A stretch of 64,000 nucleotides of DNA from Caulobacter sp. UNC358MFTsu5.1 (GTDB taxonomy: Bacteria; Pseudomonadota; Alphaproteobacteria; Caulobacterales; Caulobacteraceae), in NCBI RefSeq assembly GCF_000712075.1, contig NZ_JONW01000006.1:558001-622000 (forward strand), in the 5' to 3' direction. Every line of letters begins with the position of its first letter. Position 1 is the stretch's first letter. Positions 61,897-64,000 of the stretch are shown here, piece after piece. Made by a program: the position numbers and the translations under genes. The notes beneath the pieces were generated by a model that was not told where the DNA came from, made no database searches, and saw nothing but the letters and a program-made list of their open reading frames with translations.

Positions 61897-62750
61897 GGCC
61901 GGGCGTCCGCGATCCGGGTGATCCGCACGCGGCGCTCCGAACGCTTGTCGCCCAGACGCAGCTCGGCGCGGTCGAAGAGGCGATCGGCGACCATCCGCCC
62001 ATCGACCAGCCGATAGTTGACCAGTTCGGTGCGGCCGGCCGCGTCGAGCACGAAGAGTGGCGGCAAGTCGCCAGCGGCCACGCCGGGCGGAAAGACGATC
62101 ACCACCTGGCGTCCGTCGTCGAACACCTGCGTCGGTCGCCAGCGGGGCCGGTCCCCACTGAGCCTGTAGCCGAAGTTCAAGGCGGCGATGTCGAGGCCCG
62201 GCGGCGCGGCGGGCGGGCTCGGCGCGAGCGGCTTCGCCGGCTTGCTCAGCGCGATCAGGGCATCCTGCGGATAGGTCCAGGCCACCGAGGCCATGTAGGT
62301 GGCCGCGCTCGAGCGCAGTTCGACATAGTAGGTTCGCCGGTCGGTATTGATCACCAGGTTGGTGGCCAGGTTCGAGTCCGTCGGCTTGACCAGGATATGC
62401 ACGCGCCGATGCTCACCCGCGCCGCTTTCGGTGTCGCCGAGGATCCAGCGGGTGGTGTCGCCGGCCGCGATCGGGCCGGGCCCGGCCAGTTGCTCGCCCG
62501 CCTGCAGGACCAGGTCCGTCACTCGACCCGGGGCGGCGTAGACTTGGTAGAGCCCGCCTTCGCTCCACGCGAACCGCTGCACGGCGCCCTGGAAGGTGTC
62601 GAGCGTGGGTTGGACCCTCGCGGCGGCGTTGGCCGCCAAGACCGGCGCGACGGGGTCGCGAGGCTTGGGACCGGCCAGGGCCGGCCCGCCGAAGCCTTGG
62701 ACGAGGATTGCCGCGGTCAGGGCGTGGTGGGTGAACGGGCGGCGGCTCAT
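61893..62750 (-). CDS. trbG: TrbG, VirB9-like channel component
   Basis: 285 residues with a signal peptide (TAAILVQGFGGPALA). The VirB9/TrbG domain shows VLQAGEQLAGPGPIAAGDTT, INTDRRTYYVELRS and the C-terminal VDGRMVADRLFDRAELRLG. It forms the outer-membrane core with TrbI. Overlaps trbF and trbI by 4 bases each. Confidence 0.94.
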   Translation of the reverse strand: MSRRPFTHHALTAAILVQGFGGPALAGPKPRDPVAPVLAANAAARVQPTLDTFQGAVQRFAWSEGGLYQVYAAPGRVTDLVLQAGEQLAGPGPIAAGDTTRWILGDTESGAGEHRRVHILVKPTDSNLATNLVINTDRRTYYVELRSSAATYMASVAWTYPQDALIALSKPAKPLAPSPPAAPPGLDIAALNFGYRLSGDRPRWRPTQVFDDGRQVVIVFPPGVAAGDLPPLFVLDAAGRTELVNYRLVDGRMVADRLFDRAELRLGDKRSERRVRITRIADARP

Positions 62751-63433
62751 GGGACCATCTCCTTGGACCAGTCGATCGCTTTGACGTAGACGCCGAGCGG
62801 GTTCTTCCGCAGTTGCTCGGGACCGCGGGCGCGTTGGGCGGCCAGGGTCAGGATGCTGGCCCAGCGCTCGGTGGCGACCAGGGCGCCGTCCTGGTAGCGA
62901 CGCTCGACCCAGGCGACACGGAAGCTGTCGGGCGTGGCGCGGATGACGCTGGAGACCTCGACCGAAACCTGGATCTTGCCGACCAGGCCGAACGGGTCGT
63001 TAGCCTGGGCGTAGGCGTCCAGCGCCCGAGCGCCCTCGGCATTGGTAAAGTCGTAGGCCCGCAGCCAGTTCTGGCGCACCACGATTGGATCGGACGACAC
63101 CGACCGCACCTCCTCGATGAACCGCTGCAGCCGGGCGGCGATCATGGCGTCGGTCGGACGAAACGCCGCGTCGGCGGGGCCCACCACCCGAACCTCGCCG
63201 AGCTTGTCGACCTCCACCACCCAGGGCGTGATCTGGCCGCGCGCTCCCTGCCAGACGAGGCCGCCCGTCAAGGCCGCGATGGCGGTCGACTGGAACAGGG
63301 CCAGCAGCCACATCCTTCGTCCCGTCACCGCGACCTGTCCGACGCGGTCATCCCACTGCTGCCGCGCACGGCGATAAGGCGTGTCAGGTTCGGGCGTATG
63401 GCCGTAGCGAACCTCGGGGCGTCTGAACATCAA
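62747..63433 (-). CDS. trbF: TrbF, VirB8-like inner-membrane component
   Basis: 228 residues. Cytoplasmic start (MMFRRPEVRYGHTPEPDTPY), one membrane segment near 43-62 (MWLLALFQSTAIAALTGGLV) and the VirB8/TrbF periplasmic domain with VVEVDKLGEVRVVGPA and YDFTNAEGARALDAYA. Overlaps trbL upstream. Confidence 0.94.
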   Translation of the reverse strand: MMFRRPEVRYGHTPEPDTPYRRARQQWDDRVGQVAVTGRRMWLLALFQSTAIAALTGGLVWQGARGQITPWVVEVDKLGEVRVVGPADAAFRPTDAMIAARLQRFIEEVRSVSSDPIVVRQNWLRAYDFTNAEGARALDAYAQANDPFGLVGKIQVSVEVSSVIRATPDSFRVAWVERRYQDGALVATERWASILTLAAQRARGPEQLRKNPLGVYVKAIDWSKEMVP

Positions 63434-64000
63434 TCCCGTCCTTCCGAAAGATCCACCGACGCGCCCCCGCCGCCCTGGCCCGACGACGCGGCGTGGGCCG
63501 CCGCCGAGGCGCCGTGGCTGACCGCCTGGCCTTGCTTCATGCGCTGGGCCCAGGCCGGGGGGTGACCGTCGGCTGCCGGCGGAGGAGCTGCTTGCCCGGC
63601 GCTGCCGCCGGCATACTGCTGACGCGCCGCCTCGAACCGCGAGCGCAGGTCGCTTGCGGCCTTGCGCAGCGGGCTGGCGGCGGCGCCGGCCGCGGCCTTG
63701 GTGACACCGGCCGCGCCGCCGCTCTGCGCGCCGCCGACCGCGCCGCCGGCCAGAGTCGCGGCCCCACGTGCGGCGCCGGCGACGAGACCAGCCGCGCCAC
63801 CGGCGGCCATGCCCGCGAGGGCCCCGCCGGCCATCAGGGCGCCGCCAGCGGCCGCGGTGGCGCCGACTGCGGCGCCGGCGCTCAGTTGCGGTCCGCCCGA
63901 CACCAGGCCGTTGGCGATGCCCGGCGCGAAGAAACCCAGGCCCAGCAGGCAGACGGCCGCCAGCACGACGGCGAGGGCTTCCTCGATCGTCGGCTGGGCG
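63430..64000 (-). CDS. trbL: TrbL, VirB6-like membrane protein (C-terminal part)
   Basis: The minus-strand frame is open to the window edge and reads PTIEEALAVVLAAVCLLGLG followed by a Gly/Ala-rich stretch and a Gln/Ala tail. The TrbL C-terminus has this composition. Its 5' part, with most membrane segments, lies beyond 64000. A GTG at 63966 is internal, not the start. Confidence 0.88.
   Translation of the reverse strand, partial: AQPTIEEALAVVLAAVCLLGLGFFAPGIANGLVSGGPQLSAGAAVGATAAAGGALMAGGALAGMAAGGAAGLVAGAARGAATLAGGAVGGAQSGGAAGVTKAAAGAAASPLRKAASDLRSRFEAARQQYAGGSAGQAAPPPAADGHPPAWAQRMKQGQAVSHGASAAAHAASSGQGGGGASVDLSEGRD

Noticed and set aside
1..64000. CRISPR array, insertion sequence or integrase gene
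   Set aside because: No regularly spaced direct repeats of CRISPR size, no transposase-like frame with terminal repeats, and no tyrosine or serine recombinase motif were seen.

Overview
The window looks like a high-GC alphaproteobacterial chromosome, most likely Caulobacter or a close relative. This rests on the metX-metW pair, a LOV histidine kinase paired with a response regulator, and a lasso peptide cluster of the isopeptidase/TonB-receptor/FecIR type. No 16S gene is present, so the genus is an inference.

Positions 1-8407 are ordinary chromosome. They hold an endonuclease/exonuclease/phosphatase-fold protein, metW and metX on the minus strand, then a tightly overlapped plus-strand run (SixA-like phosphatase, DUF952, pyrD, TVP38-type membrane protein, sensor kinase). 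A convergent gamma-glutamyltransferase follows, separated by a nested inverted-repeat element.

A tRNA-Arg(ACG) at 8408-8484 probably marks the attachment site of an integrative and conjugative element (ICE) that fills the rest of the window and runs off its right edge. Backbone genes on the left are nuclease/AlkB genes, a ParB-like protein, two DUF736 proteins, ArdC, a frameshifted DUF6499-DUF2285 regulator, a LOV kinase/response-regulator pair, an AlpA-like protein, RepA, ParA, DUF2840, TraF, a lytic transglycosylase and a relaxase (to 25234). The backbone resumes at 59784 with a LysR regulator and trbI, trbG, trbF and trbL (partial). No integrase is visible; it should lie beyond 64000.

Between relaxase and trb genes lie about 34 kb of cargo. 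Block one (25.2-36.7 kb) is a complete lasso peptide system: GntR regulator, two 38-residue precursors, a fused B1-B2 protease, a cyclase, an isopeptidase, a TonB-dependent receptor with a signalling domain, FecR and a FecI sigma factor. Block two (37.6-59.6 kb) has visibly more mixed codon use. It is a DNA phosphorothioation defence island: sspF-G-H on plus, sspD-C-B on minus and sspA on plus. It is flanked by an uncharacterised Hsp70/actin-fold ATPase with a helical partner, a protein whose N-terminus resembles the head domain of HNH restriction enzymes, and a nucleotidyltransferase-HEPN protein.

The points that most merit a second look are the Hsp70-like/helical pair beside the Ssp system, the head-domain protein, the two lasso cores, a decayed inverted copy of the DUF736-ardC region behind parB, and several dense palindrome or repeat clusters in non-coding DNA.
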